Made by a program: the position numbers and the translations under genes
The notes under the pieces: generated by a model
Databases searched by the model: none
Told to the model about the DNA's origin: nothing
What the model saw: the letters and a program-made list of their open reading frames with translations, nothing else
NCBI GenBank assembly: GCA_034670405.1
Contig: JAXDDX010000012.1
Coordinates: forward strand, 496,001-560,000
Source of the DNA: Hoplostethus atlanticus
Taxonomy: Eukaryota; Chordata; Actinopteri; Trachichthyiformes; Trachichthyidae
Length of the DNA stretch: 64,000 nucleotides
Direction: 5' to 3'
Shown here: one piece after another, positions 52,471 through 64,000 of the stretch
Layout: every line of letters starts with the position of its first letter
Numbering within the stretch: position 1 is the stretch's first letter

Positions 52471-53278
52471 ACGTAGGAGGAGATGCCACGGTGCTGAATA
52501 AAAGATGGGTGTGTGGGAAGAAGCAAAGAGTAGAAAGGAAGAAAGGATGGCGCTCTAATGAAATTGCACCGTTAGGCAGTAAAAAGGCTGTTTAAACACT
52601 AGTCAGCTGTGGATGACGTAGACAAACAGTGAAGTACACACACACACATACACACTCACACAGAGTAGTCCCAAAACCCTAGTTAAGTCATGCAGCGTAA
52701 AATCTACACAACACTTTATTATACCGGCCTTTTCTTTCTTCTTAAAGCATCTGAACATTTGGCACCTCGTGAATGGCATAGTACTTATGATTACAAATAA
52801 CAAAAAGCAGGTAACCTCGATGGGCTGTGTGTGTTTAAACAATAGTTTCCTTTTTTGAATGTGACGCATTTCACTGAAGTTGGCTATTGAAAATGTGACC
52901 TTTTATTTGACTTCTCTCTCAGATGATTTTAAAAATGCCCAGAAATCCCCTAAAGAACAAAAGAACAGTTTTTCTTAATTCCTGAAGAAGTGGAGACAGG
53001 AAGTTGATTATCCACCGACCCCGGCTGTGTCCCTCTCCGTGGCTGGTGTCGGCGACCTCTGGTTTGGGGTCGTTTTCTTTAGAGTGACCCTCTCCCTCCT
53101 GGAGGGCCCCACCCTCTCCGGTCCTCCCTTTCTCTGACCTGGGGAAGACGTGAGCACGAAACTTCCTGTGTTTCAGGAAGTGGAGGGGAAATGGTTGGGC
53201 TGGTTGCACAAACGGGTGGTTACACATTGTACATTGGGGAGGGGAGGTAACCCGGACAAAGAGTAGTGAACAGCTCAC

Positions 53279-53493
53279 TCTGTGTGTGTGTGTGTGTGTG
53301 TGTGTGCCCGTGAATGTGTGCCGTGATGTGCCTCGGGGGCTTGTCGAAGTGTCTTTGAAAGGGCTTTTACTACCCCAGAGCCCAAAATGACCACAATATA
53401 TCTTCAGGAGTTTGATAGGGTTGTCGATCAATACCAGTGAGTAAATGATTACTTGGCTGGATGATGAGATTTCTCTGTACTCTGTTTCAGAAC

Positions 53494-53542
<49 letters not shown>

Positions 53543-53743
53543 TGGCACCGCAGGAGAAAGGTCAGGTGTCACAAGCCCAGTCTGAGGGCAGTTTCCGTAC
53601 CAGAGACCTGTCAATCTTGTTACAATTCCTACTGGTCGCCGATAGAGGTCGATAGAGGTCATGGATTACTTAAGGCTCCTATAAGGTTCTCTCATCTACC
53701 GATCCCAAACCCCTACACCCCTACACACCCACATAACCCTTCC

Positions 53744-53779
<36 letters not shown>

Positions 53780-53780
53780 G
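53279..53780 (+). repeat. three dinucleotide microsatellites
   Basis: (TG)n at 53,280-53,306, (AC)n at 53,493-53,540 and (CA)n at 53,743-53,777. Confidence 0.95.
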
Positions 53781-54069
53781 GTATTTCACTATGATATGGA
53801 AAGAAAGAGCACAAAATCTGACTCTGCACCACTGGAGCTGACACAACTCACCGCTCACTCCCTCCCACTACTCCCACTCTGCTGCAATGATAAATGAATA
53901 AAGCTCTGCCACCGGGCTCCCAGGAGTGCTACCATACAAGCTAGAAGACAACTCACTGCAGCTCACACTCGCTATTCAAACGGAGGTGGAAATCCATCAT
54001 TCGGGCATTGTCTTGTCACCAACGGCCAAGTAGGGCTGCACAATTAACCATGCATGACTGTGTGTATTG

Positions 54070-54185
54070 CATTTTTTTCCTAAAGATTATTTTTGGGGGT
54101 TTTATGCCTTATTGGAGTGGACTCTCCAATAAGGCATAAAACAGGGATAACAGATTTGAATCGAGGATGTCGTGGGTATATTGTA
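54070..54185 (+). repeat. 19-bp stem, 6-nt loop inverted repeat
   Basis: The arms gttttatgccttattggag (54,099-54,117) and its exact complement (54,124-54,142) flank the loop tggact. The surrounding wording (taaagattatttttggg ... gggataac) resembles a short teleost interspersed repeat. Confidence 0.85.
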
Positions 54186-54189
54186 TGCA

Positions 54190-54575
54190 CTAAGGGTTCA
54201 ACCAGTATGAGTTTTTGAAGGCCAATACCAATATCAATGTTTTTAGATTGAAGCCATTATTTTGTGCCAATATTCAGTATCTTTAAATTTGACAATTTTC
54301 ATGCTAAAAAAGTATTCAGTGTTTCCCTCGAGAAATGTATTTTTGTCATGGTGTAAAAGCCTCTGAAACAGCATTTAGACCATCACAGGACACTAAAGGG
54401 TGGATAGTTCCTATTCCTAATCCACCTATTCAACAGTAAGGGATACATTAAGATTTTAAATCAGGAATTTATTTTTATGTAGCTGTGGTCAGGGAAGATG
54501 GATGACACTGATTGGCTGATATCCGATTTTTAATAAAAGACCAAAATCTGCAAATTGGTCTAACCCTAGTATGAG
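54190..54575 (+). mobile_element. non-autonomous DNA-transposon-like element
   Basis: The left end taagggttcaaccagtatg and right end attggtctaaccctag are imperfect inverted repeats around about 380 bp of non-coding sequence. The middle matches the copy at 20,285-20,520 block by block. It resembles a common teleost family of this type, but I cannot name it. Confidence 0.65.
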
Positions 54576-55138
54576 CCTTGACACAATACTAAAGACGTTG
54601 AAATATGAGGGTAAAAGTGCAGTAAAATAAGTTTGTTCCCAGAATCATCAAGACTGCTAATCCTGAATAATGACAGCAAAAACTCTAGGACAATAATCAG
54701 TCGTATCATTCAGCCCTGCAGTCGAATCGAGCTGAAGTGCAGAGCTGTGTGCACGTGTGTCTGTGCGCGTGCACGTATCAGCAAATAACACACACCACAA
54801 CACTGGGGACAGGAATAGCTGTATTACTGTGGTTGGCGCTCAGTTGGCAGACAGTTGGCGCCCTGCCTGGTCCCCCTTGGCAGCCTGGCAGGGGGTTGGT
54901 ATCAGGTCACAACATCAGTCCAGAGAGGAAGGCCCTTCACTGGTTGTTGGCTGAACCACTGAGGTGCCACCCATGGGGGGCTCCAGATGGCACAGCGTGG
55001 CACTGGCCTCATCCTGCTGTCAACAGCGTGCCATCCAGTGGTGCACCCACATGATTCAGATGAGGAGAACATCTCTTTTAATGGAGTGTAGACGTGGAGA
55101 GAGCAAGATCACAAGATGTAGCCGGTGTTTGAAAATAG

Positions 55139-55192
55139 TGTTTTTTTCCACCTCCGAATATAAACGTTTATATTCGGAGGTGGAAAAAAACA
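55139..55192. repeat. perfect 54-bp palindrome without spacer
   Basis: The two 27-bp arms meet at taaac|gttta (centre 55,165/55,166) and are exact complements, from the central 18 bp through the seven-T/seven-A runs and two more pairs. The pairing stops at 55,138/55,193. No repeat element is evident around it. Confidence 0.93.
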
Positions 55193-55918
55193 ACACAGTG
55201 TCGTGTCATCTGGATGAATACTCAGTCCTAGTTAGTTGGAGGGCGGATGCTATTTTTGCACAACGGACAACTTCACTGAAAGTGTTATATTGCTGTTTTA
55301 CATGAAACATTTAACATCTATTTCAACCACTGCCATGTGATGATTTGGGCTTTCAAGATGCCTTTAAAAGTGGCGAAAATAGCACTCGGGTCTGATCAAA
55401 TGAAATAAAATAACCTTCCCTGGGATTCAGCATTTCCCGTCAGAGCGATTTGTCTCGTCAAGTCACTGGAAACTAAGCTTTGTGAAGCGAACAGGGCGAA
55501 GCGAAGCAGAGCCGAGACGTCCTTCAGTCAGAAATCAGCGCCGAACCAGCGAGGCGTGACTCTCCCTCTCTGTCTGTCAAACACATCCCTTTCAAGCCTG
55601 ATTTCCTCACCCCTCGCTCCAGGCCGCCGCCATGTGTCCACCTGAGATGTGCCAAAGCATTATGGGATTGCACGGGCAAAGAATTTAAGCCCTCACCCCC
55701 ACTTGGCTATACTTATCACTCTCTCCGCCCCCCCCCTCTCTACTTTCTTCCATCAAATCTCATCCAAATCTGTTGAGGTGAAATGGCCACTTGAGTGCAG
55801 GTTAGAGCGGTGAGGTGACGGCGGTGACGGCTTTCATCTTAACACTTATCACAGTGCAAAGTGTACGACCACTGCACTGCTGCTCGATAAGCTGGCCCTG
55901 GTAAACTCCTGTGTTTAT

Positions 55919-56046
<128 letters not shown>

Positions 56047-56304
56047 AAACACACACTCTACACCATACTCAGCGGGCAGTACTGGTGAATGAGGTTCTGG
56101 CTGGTGTGGCTCCTCGGGGGTGAAGTGACTCACCATTGATAACAAAGCACTCTGCGGAGCAAGGAGGCGATATGGACTTAGTCACTTATTACAGGCACTA
56201 ACACTGAACCTCTGTTAAGGTGTGCCATTTACACCTGCTCTACATCACTGCAGGCTTCTGTAAGGTCTTTCACTTGAGGCTTGTGCGTGATAGGAGGAAA
56301 CGAG

Positions 56305-56546
56305 TTAAAGCTGCAGTGAAATTCTGTTGTCGGGTATGGTCACTGGCAGGAAACCAAACTGGATTCACCGACGGTGGCTGAACATCTCCACCAGCTGCAG
56401 CCCCACCAGCCATGAAGAGGAAGACATTTAGTTTACTGATGTCACGTTACATGATTACTGGTTATTAAGACTTCAAAATTCAAACTGTTACCCCTTGCTG
56501 CTATCTGAGGCCACCAAAGACCAAAGTTGCCTGGTGCAGCTTTGAA
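56305..56546. mobile_element. MITE-like element sharing ends with 11,497-11,870
   Basis: Begins ttaaagctgcagtg and ends gcctggtgcagctttgaa, imperfect inverted repeats like those at 11,497-11,870, around 242 bp. The interior differs, so it is either an internal-deletion relative or a separate family using similar ends. Confidence 0.5.
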
Positions 56547-56691
56547 GAGATTTAACGAAACTGGCAAACTGAATGAATGAGCAGACACACAAGTGTTTGT
56601 GTGTGTGTGTTTTAGTATCTGTAAATTGGATTGACTGCTGCTTAATGGACTCATCCTCTAAGTCTCTTTTAGTATATTTGGTATATTTTCA

Positions 56692-56692
<1 letters not shown>

Positions 56693-56742
<50 letters not shown>
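56693..56742 (+). repeat. (AC)n microsatellite
   Basis: About 48 bp of perfect AC dinucleotides. Confidence 0.95.
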
Positions 56743-56744
<2 letters not shown>

Positions 56745-58359
56745 TCCCCAGCAGCAACATCAAAGCATATTTACGCCTTTTTCTTCCCAACAGCTTAAAC
56801 CACCTCTGAGCTCAAATCATTGATCATGGAAAGCTGCCAAATGCTACGATGCAGTCTCATCAAAGGGGAAAGCGCTGAGGCTTTATCGAAGAAGAGCCTA
56901 CACCAACGCTTCTGGGCGGCGGGGTGGAAAGGAGCTGAAGAAGGGAAGGATTTGAGGAGTGAGTCAAGAAAATGTGTGTGTGTGTATGTGTGCGCAACCC
57001 CCTGACTTTAAGCATCACATCAACCTCTTCGAAGTAACCAGGGTCAGTACTGTTTGTGAATACACACCTCTACAAGTTAAATCTCTCAAGTTGAGCTGTC
57101 TTTAAAATCATATAACATATATGTCGTATTGTGTTGGCTTCTGTCTTTTCGCTTTAAAAGCAAGAACAGGAAGCACAGAGATTTATTCAGTTAGCTCTCT
57201 GCACCGTTCAAAAGCCCTGTAAGCGCTGCGCTACTCAACAATGCCGCTAACAACCTGAACAATAAGCTGTTAACAAGCTGTGAAATGCCACCAGTGCCCT
57301 GACCTCCTGCCTCCGGTGACGGGAGAGAGAAAAAAACAAACCATATAAACAGAGGGGTAGGGTTTTCACTTCTCCCCCGCTAATCCCTCCGTTCTCCCTC
57401 GTTATTTCCTCCCGCCGTGCCCTCCTCCTGTTCAGGAGGCAGTGGCAAGCGAACCGTCTCCCCAGTGAGGGAGGAAGAAACCGTGGATGCGCCTCCCACG
57501 CGCTGCCCTGCCTCCCCCACAGTGGCTAACGATGGTAAAGAGTGACAGAGGATCACGCCAGCGCAAACACACTAACATCTCCTGTCAGAGTGAATCACTA
57601 CGGCTGTCTCTATTAGAGAGAGACAGGAGCGCTTTAGCAAGAGTAATGGAAGATATACCATTCACACGTGTACATGACAGATGCACGTACATGCACACAA
57701 AGACATGTGCACACAGATCCACAGACTCACATACATGCAGTCCTCCAAGATATGTCACTTTGTTATCTGAAGACTACATGTAAGGCCTGATACTATGAGA
57801 ACGTCTAGGAGAATTAAAGAAATGACGCCTCGTTACATCGATTTTTTGTCATTATTGTATTAAGGTCATAGAACAGTACAGAAAGGCTTCAAAATCTTGG
57901 ATTCTTAGAGTGGGATCTGAGCTCTTCTACTAGCCAAAGGTCATTTTTACAAATTCAATTCAATATGGTTTGATTATACTTAGAGATGTAACATGCATGT
58001 ACAAGGCATGTACAAATGTTACACAGAAAATAACACATTGGATCACATTCATTGTGTTTTCATTCAATATAGAAACGTATTAAAAAAAACAGTGTAGAAC
58101 TGGTATTAAATCTGAGGTCTTGGATCCATTATTGGTATCAAAACAATACCCAACAACCCCCAGCCCTGATTGTACTGCCACTTGTACCAGGGCAACAACA
58201 TGTGAATGCTGCATTTAGCACTGTTGGCAATGTAGCACTATGGATGGTGGATAGATGGAAGATCAAATGCAGACACACACACAAATTGTTCATGCTTACC
58301 TGTGTGGTGTCACGTATTTCTGCACCAACATAGCCTGGGTTGAGTTCAGTGGTATGACG

Positions 58360-58412
58360 TTTTTAGGGCATTTAGCTGATGCTCCTATCCAGAGAGATTT
58401 ACAATAAAATAT
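58360..58412 (+). mobile_element. copy of a common teleost short repeat motif
   Basis: gcatttagctgatgctccta followed by tccagagagatttacaataa is a diverged form of the motif at 62,192-62,245 (catttagcagacgctgttat, ccaaagcgacttacaata). Both resemble a sequence found in many teleost SINE or MITE copies. Confidence 0.55.
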
Positions 58413-59212
58413 ATAACACAGCATAGTGTAAGGGTCAAAGCCATGTAAGCTGGTAGAAATGGACTTTTAATTTATTTTTATTTCACTTATATATTATATT
58501 CCATGCCATTGAGCCATGCATCAAAAGCATGAGCCTCGTTATGCTACGACATGTATACTGAGACCCAAAATTAAACAGATAAGGCATAGAAACCATATGA
58601 CATACACATGTTCGGGTAAAATACCTGTAAGAAAGTGTCTATATTCATGTTAAGCATCTATAAGAAAGAGGCCACGCTCAAGAAAAAGATCTACAGTAGG
58701 CACATTCATACACGAACGCTCTTACAAGGTCAGCCTGTTGAAGAGACCCAGTTATTTACTTGTTCAGTTACTCAACACTTAACCCTCCCACGTCTGGAAG
58801 GTCCACACACTCCACACATACCATACGCACCACACTTCCTGTCTGCCTGGACAGATGCACAGCCACTTCCTGTTCTGAGAGGAGGCAACATCCTGGACTC
58901 ACACGGAGAAAGAATATGAAAAAACAGCTCCACATTTTGAGGACTACTTTAAAAACATCCCAACCCAACATCCCGACTCTCCATCACCATGATTTGTTAT
59001 TCCCTGGCAGCGTACCTGGTCATGCATGCTGATGTGTTGGTGAGCGTGGTATTGGAGTGCTCGGGGGTGATTACATTTACACTTGACGGATGGCAGTAAT
59101 TAGGTAAGGTTGAAATGGAAGAGAACAGGCCAGGGCAGAGGAGTTGAGTGAAGGGTCCTACCCACCAAATCCCAGCCAGCTAGCGCTCCTTAGCAACTAA
59201 CAAGGATTTATT

Positions 59213-59330
59213 TCCTTTTTTTTTTTAAACGTTATTTAACCAAGTTAGTCCCACTGAGACCAAGAATCGCTTGATCAAGCACAATCAAGGTTGCAGAAAG
59301 ACAACGATGTACAAAAGTCACATTTTCTAC
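59213..59330 (+). mobile_element. LINE-like tail, inverted
   Basis: Poly-T followed by aacgttatttaaccaagtta and gtcccactgagaccaagaat reads as the reverse complement of the taaataaaggttaaat-type tail seen at 21,885. Confidence 0.5.
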
Positions 59331-59673
59331 ATAAGTGATCGCTAGGAGGCGATGCGAATGATGGTGCAGGGACAGATAGGAGATGGAAAGGAAGAGTCAG
59401 AGCAAGGGAGAGACCGACTGGTGTGGCTACAATCCAAAAACATCTACATCATCCTCGTTCCCTCCAGTCTCTACCCTATCTATGAAGAGTCACTGGAAAA
59501 TGAGCTATCCGCCACCTATTATTACTCTTAGAGAATGATTGCATGAAGGTAAAGCACACAATGGGCTATTACTTAAGTCACCTTTGTTTGTCACCTTACA
59601 GTAGTAACACGTGACATTTTCGTTACTCTCTATCACCGATTGATAACACAATGGTGATTCAACCTATAACCAC

Positions 59674-59757
59674 TTCATGAAAGCTTTTCCATTTGCTGTT
59701 CTAAATACCTGGTGTTAGGGAAGAATCCTCTGGCACACAGGAAGTGACGCGTTTCCA
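59674..59757 (-). repeat. inverted copy of the repeat at 21,560
   Basis: Read on the minus strand, aaacgcgtcacttcctgtg to gcaaatggaaaagctttcat matches 21,560-21,660 with one deletion in the middle. Confidence 0.7.
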
Positions 59758-60049
59758 GTTTGTTTGGAATAATGTTTCTTTCAGAAATGTATATACAGCA
59801 TTTGGGAATAAAACACACACGTATACACAAACATACACAGGCAAAGCACAAATTGAAGTGTAGTTGTGAAACTGTCAGCTGTTGCCAGATGGTAACTGTC
59901 CCCATTGTCACATCACATCCAAAATATCAGCGACATCGCCAAACCGTCACCAGAACATCAAGTACCCAACACATTTGTCAACAGCATCCATCATTTATCC
60001 TTTATCCACCCTTCGGGCTCGAAGAGAATAGTGTGATAAAGAAGAGATT

Positions 60050-60074
60050 GTGTGTGTGTGTGTGTGTGTGTGTG
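60050..60074 (+). repeat. (GT)n microsatellite
   Basis: About 24 bp of GT dinucleotides; a (CA)n cluster follows at 60,576-60,610. Confidence 0.95.
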
Positions 60075-61004
60075 TTTGAGTGCATAGGGGTTGAGGAGCC
60101 GATGGGCAGGGAAAGGCTTTACTCTGCACCCAAATGAGAGCCATAAACTCTCTCTCTCCTCTCTCCCTCACCCTCTCCCCTCCCATCCTCTCATCCTCTG
60201 CTCGCTGTAGCTAGGCAACGCAGGCTTGAAACGATTCAGATTGTGGAGGCAGGCCCATCAAAGGAGAAGATCGACAGCCAGGCAGGCTCACTGCCTTTTT
60301 CTTCCCTTCTTTATCTCCCTCTGTCTCTCTCTCACCCTCTTGTATACCATACTAATTGCAGCTGAGTGTCATTGTGCTTGAGGATTCATAGTGATACTGT
60401 GCAACATTGTACACCATGCAGGAAAAAAATAAATCACCCAAAAATCTGCATTGCCTTCTTAGATAGCAGAGGGAATGAGAGGCCATGTGAAGAGATAAAC
60501 AAGGAAAAACAGAGAAAGTCTTGCCACCCAATATGTTGAGAAATGCACCTGAGGGACGGTGAGTGACCAAGACCACGCACACGCACACGCACACACACAC
60601 ACACACACACAGCACTTAGCATAGCACCTCAGAAAAAATACATGAGCAGACACATACAACTCATCCACACACACACATACACACATGAAACCACACAAAT
60701 AAACACACACAACGGTTACTACAATGTCCAATATGCCCTTACTTCACTTTGAATGATACATATTCCCAATTTTTCAATAGTTTTTAAGTAACTATAGATA
60801 TTGATGATTATGTGCGGTTGTATTGTACGTTTTCAAACCAAATAATTGATCATCTTAATATGGTATGAATGTAAAACCTGTTGTTTGTTGGTTTTTTAAA
60901 CTTTTGTATACTACATTGTCAATATTTTTTCTGGTAAACATCAATGCCAATACAGTAACTGAACTGTAAGAAACAGAGACTGAGTGAATACTTGACAATA
61001 CAGC

Positions 61005-61137
61005 TGATCGATGGCAGTAGAGGCCAGACTGTCTCCTGCGGCCTCGTTCATGCCATCCGTGGGACAGCAGTTACAGTACACAGGCTGGTGCCGCAGCTGC
61101 TTGGGCAGGCGCCAGGACACCTAAGTGGGAGGTCGGG
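61005..61137 (-). other. GC-rich open segment of unknown nature
   Basis: On the minus strand, a ccacttag acceptor-like end is followed by an open frame (VSWRLPKQLRHQPVYCNCCP, then TDGMNEAAGDSLASTAIDQL). It is clearly more GC-rich than its surroundings. I recognise no family and see no strong donor at the end. It could be an alternative ccny exon, a fragment of another gene or chance. Confidence 0.2.
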
Positions 61138-61771
61138 GTCCTACGGGTGCTGACAAATGGAAAGGAGCTGGCCAATTAGGGGCAACAGCACTGGAGGGAT
61201 TTAGGAACAAGGGAATGGGGGCTAAAGCCAAGCAGCCGCCGAGGAAGGGATGAGGTAGGGATCATGAAAAACAAATGTTTGACTATTCGCTCACAGGGAT
61301 CAACGTTGAATTTTGTAATTTGGCTTTTTTTTTTCCAATTGAGATACACCATCGAAATCATTTTAACAGTGAAACAAACAGCTCCAACAGCTGAGCGTAG
61401 AGCGTAGAGCAGCAACTACAGGGCTTTTGGTGTCAACCTCAGACTCCCTAATGGCATTGCTTTCTGCTCATCCTAGTGACAGACACCAAGACACCGGGAG
61501 CATCTCTGCCCTAACATGACATACAACCAATCAGGGCTGTAGAGAACAGAAAATCGTGTAAGTGTAGCCTTTGTAAATGTTGGCACCATGAAAAAAATAG
61601 ACCTGTGCACATCCCCAATACACGCTCCAGCTCTCTTTTCATGTCTGTTGTGTAGTATTTTCAAATAGTAAATTCAAATTTCCCCTGCAGATCAATGACG
61701 CATATATCATGCACACTCAGTGGAAAAATGAAGGTAACAAAGACGTGTGTTTCCGGATGACACATAGTTCA

Positions 61772-61810
61772 GCTGTGTCCGACTGTGTCCGACTGTGTCC
61801 GACTGTGTTT
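61772..61810 (+). repeat. 10-bp tandem repeat
   Basis: gtgtccgact is repeated three times, followed by gtgttt. Confidence 0.85.
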
Positions 61811-62191
61811 CTTTCTGCAGACAATGCAATACGACCCCCTCAGTTCCTCTCCTACCACGGGCCATCTGTCTCCACAGAACATGATCCATGCAGCGCTAGC
61901 GGGGTCTTCAACTGATCTACATCCGTTAAATCTGTAAATATCGCCGCTGTCTCCGCAGGCAGCACAGACACGCTGTATGGACTAGATGGTATTCCAGGGC
62001 CGTTTCTTTGAGGTGAAAATGTTTTTTGTGAGTAAAGAATATGTGCGATAAATAGCGATTGTTGAATCAATACTGATGTGGTGACGTTTGTCTGTAAAAA
62101 ATCTTTCCATCGCAACCTCAGAAATGTCGCTCATGCTGTTGCTCCCATGTGTAAGGCAGCCGTCGTGGTTCTGTGGTCATTAGTGCATTTC

Positions 62192-62245
62192 TGTTTTACA
62201 ATACAGGCATTTAGCAGACGCTGTTATCCAAAGCGACTTACAATA
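62192..62245 (+). mobile_element. copy of a common teleost short repeat motif
   Basis: aggcatttagcagacgctgt, then tatccaaagcgacttacaat, closely matches a sequence I recall from many teleost interspersed repeats; a second diverged copy is at 58,360. Confidence 0.65.
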
Positions 62246-62369
62246 AGTGCATTCAACGTAGGTAGAGAACTGCTAGTCACTAGAAATCATAAGTGCATCT
62301 CCTCCCCAAACAAGCATCTAAGAGCAGAACCAGCGCTAAAGTAAAAATGCAATAGTAAAAGTGCAAAAA

Positions 62370-62376
62370 GCTATCT

Positions 62377-62407
<31 letters not shown>

Positions 62408-62434
62408 CACTTTATATATATATATATATATATA
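62370..62434 (+). repeat. (CTGT)n and (TA)n microsatellites
   Basis: About eight CTGT units (last ones CCGT) followed shortly by about 20 bp of TA. Confidence 0.95.
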
Positions 62435-63074
62435 AACAAATAAAACAAATAGGCAGGTGCTGAGTGTTTTGGTCTTCAGACAGAATCAAATAAGGCCGAC
62501 ATTAGTTGACCCCAAAGAACAAAATAACAACTTACTCAAAACTAATCAATTCTTTCAAGACTCTTCGTTTTTGTTGTGAATGTGTTTCTGATGTCCGTTC
62601 TACATTCAGGAAGCCGATTTATTCGCCTCAACCCAGAAAAAAAACTAATAATATTAATATTAGCTTGACAGTTGGATAAAAACAGCTAATGACGGAGTAA
62701 ATGTCAGAGGAGGGATATCACCGTTAGCCACCAACTGAATGATGGTTAGTTATATTCTAAGAGACTAAGAAGTTTAAACGTCTGGTGATATTCTGAATCC
62801 CCCCAAATTCCTGCCCTGAATGTAGTGATGTAAATGTTATGGGAAGTGTTTGCTGGTCCAATGAAAGCTGTTCAAGTGCTATTGCCATGTGCTGCATTAG
62901 CCTGCCACGCCACCCCATCTTCCTCTCACTACTCCTTGTTCCTTCCATCCTGCTGTTTCTCTCTCTCTCTCTCTCTTGATGAGATTCTTCCGGTGTCAAG
63001 CTGCTGAAGGAGCCCGGCATGCCAGGAAGGCCATCTGTGCCAAGCTCTGTCACACTGTCTGTGTTGACATTTCC

Positions 63075-63078
63075 ACAC

Positions 63079-63116
<38 letters not shown>
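63075..63116 (+). repeat. (CA)n microsatellite
   Basis: About 40 bp of CA with one CG interruption near the left end. Confidence 0.95.
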
Positions 63117-63499
63117 CAGAATCACTTCTATCAGCCAAGTACAATATCTGCACAAGGATAGGCAGGAATGTGATTCGGTACATATATATATATGCACACA
63201 CACATACACCGCCTGCACAAGTCCAACATGCACACCTGTTTGCCAAAATACCATGACCTGAGAGAGACCATGAAGATCAGAAAGTGCACATGTTGAAAAA
63301 TGAAAGAGATGTAAGCTAGATTGCAGGGTTGGCTCACTGCCACCATTACTTCTTCACTATTTTATTGTTGATTACTGCCTCATCATCTGCGTTCCCTCTG
63401 TTTAAGACCCGTGAGAACACTACAGGGTGCATTTCCTAGATACACTATAAAGCATTGCTTCAGAAAGATTCACATTTCTGTTTAATCCTGGAGGTAGGT

Positions 63500-63640
63500 T
63501 GGGCAGAAGGTTGGTCTAGTGGTTAGAGGGACCGTCCTTCAAGCCCTGTGTTGGCATGCATTTGGCTGGAAGAGTCCTTGAGCAAGGCACTGCATCCCTG
63601 CCAGGTCCAGGAATGCTGTTTTTTGCTGAAGCTGGAGGGG
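63500..63640 (+). mobile_element. tRNA-derived SINE, candidate
   Basis: tggtctagtgg (63,512-63,522) matches the RNA polymerase III A box, and ccttcaagccc (63,536-63,546) is close to the B box, 13 nt after it. The downstream tccttgagcaaggcactgca is typical of teleost tRNA-related SINEs. The A-B spacing is shorter than in a normal tRNA, so it is a diverged copy, not a functional tRNA gene. Confidence 0.55.
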
Positions 63641-64000
63641 GGCAGTCAAAGAAGAATCTGATGGGCACCGTCATTATTTGGTGAGTTGAAATGCAATGGA
63701 AAACAACAGCGTACACTCCTGCCTCCTGTTGAAAATGAACAGATCGCTCGCTGTTCAGACTGAAGTGAACCGTCGCAATTGACCATCACGTCCCGTCCAG
63801 CTATCTGGTGTAAGATACATTGCCTGACAGGATCGGTTGCACTGTGCTGGCTACGGCAGCCCCAGGGCAGCGTCAGATCAGCCAATCAGCAGGTAATTAC
63901 CTCCACACCTGCTAGTCCACACCACCAACTCCAGTGGTCCCATCTGACGGCTGCACGCTCAATTAGTGGGCAAGATTACCCTCGACTCCGGTAGAGTCAC

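Noticed and set aside
52919..53662. 247-codon minus-strand frame
   Set aside because: It runs through two CA/TG microsatellites and includes no known domain or splice context.
63500..63640. Possible functional tRNA gene
   Set aside because: A and B boxes are too close together, and no cloverleaf or anticodon arm can be drawn; a SINE head explains it better.

Overview
The window is nuclear DNA from a ray-finned fish, most likely a percomorph-type teleost. The protein-coding exons are clearly vertebrate, introns carry GT-AG signals, the intergenic DNA is full of (CA)n/(GA)n microsatellites, and several short interspersed repeats have the look of teleost MITEs, SINEs and LINE tails. It is not a bacterial or plasmid segment: there are no operons, CRISPR arrays, rRNA genes or canonical tRNA genes.

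Layout. 1-14,690 is non-coding DNA upstream of fzd8, with candidate regulatory blocks, microsatellites and one well-preserved inverted-repeat element. 14,700-17,620 holds fzd8 (Frizzled-8, + strand): a TATA promoter, a leader with upstream ORFs, one uninterrupted 584-codon coding exon and a 3' UTR with an AATAAA. 17,620-25,055 has no recognisable gene. 25,056-27,141 holds gjd4 (connexin, - strand, two coding exons, 432 aa). 28,876-30,678 holds recognisable exons of an SLC6 GABA/taurine-type transporter (+ strand) that appear broken and incomplete. From about 32,200 to beyond the right edge lies ccny (cyclin Y, - strand): ten exons between 35,450 and 50,828 encode the protein from about human residue 52 to the C-terminus. 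The upstream exons (myristoylated N-terminus) were not found and presumably lie past 64,000, which makes 50,829-64,000 intronic.

The order fzd8 - gjd4 - ccny matches the human block at 10p11.21 (FZD8, GJD4, CCNY), which strengthens all three assignments. Two of the three act in the same pathway. Frizzled-8 is a Wnt receptor, and cyclin Y with CDK14/CDK16 phosphorylates the Wnt co-receptor LRP6 at the membrane.

The observations I would look at first are: a 21-nt in-frame candidate microexon in ccny (49,221-49,241); dinucleotide repeats placed directly at several ccny splice donors; the decayed SLC6 gene between gjd4 and ccny; a perfect spacer-free 54-bp palindrome in ccny intronic DNA (55,139-55,192); and upstream ORFs in the fzd8 leader. 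I found no wholly new multi-gene system. All assignments come from reading the sequence and from memory of the families; no search was run.
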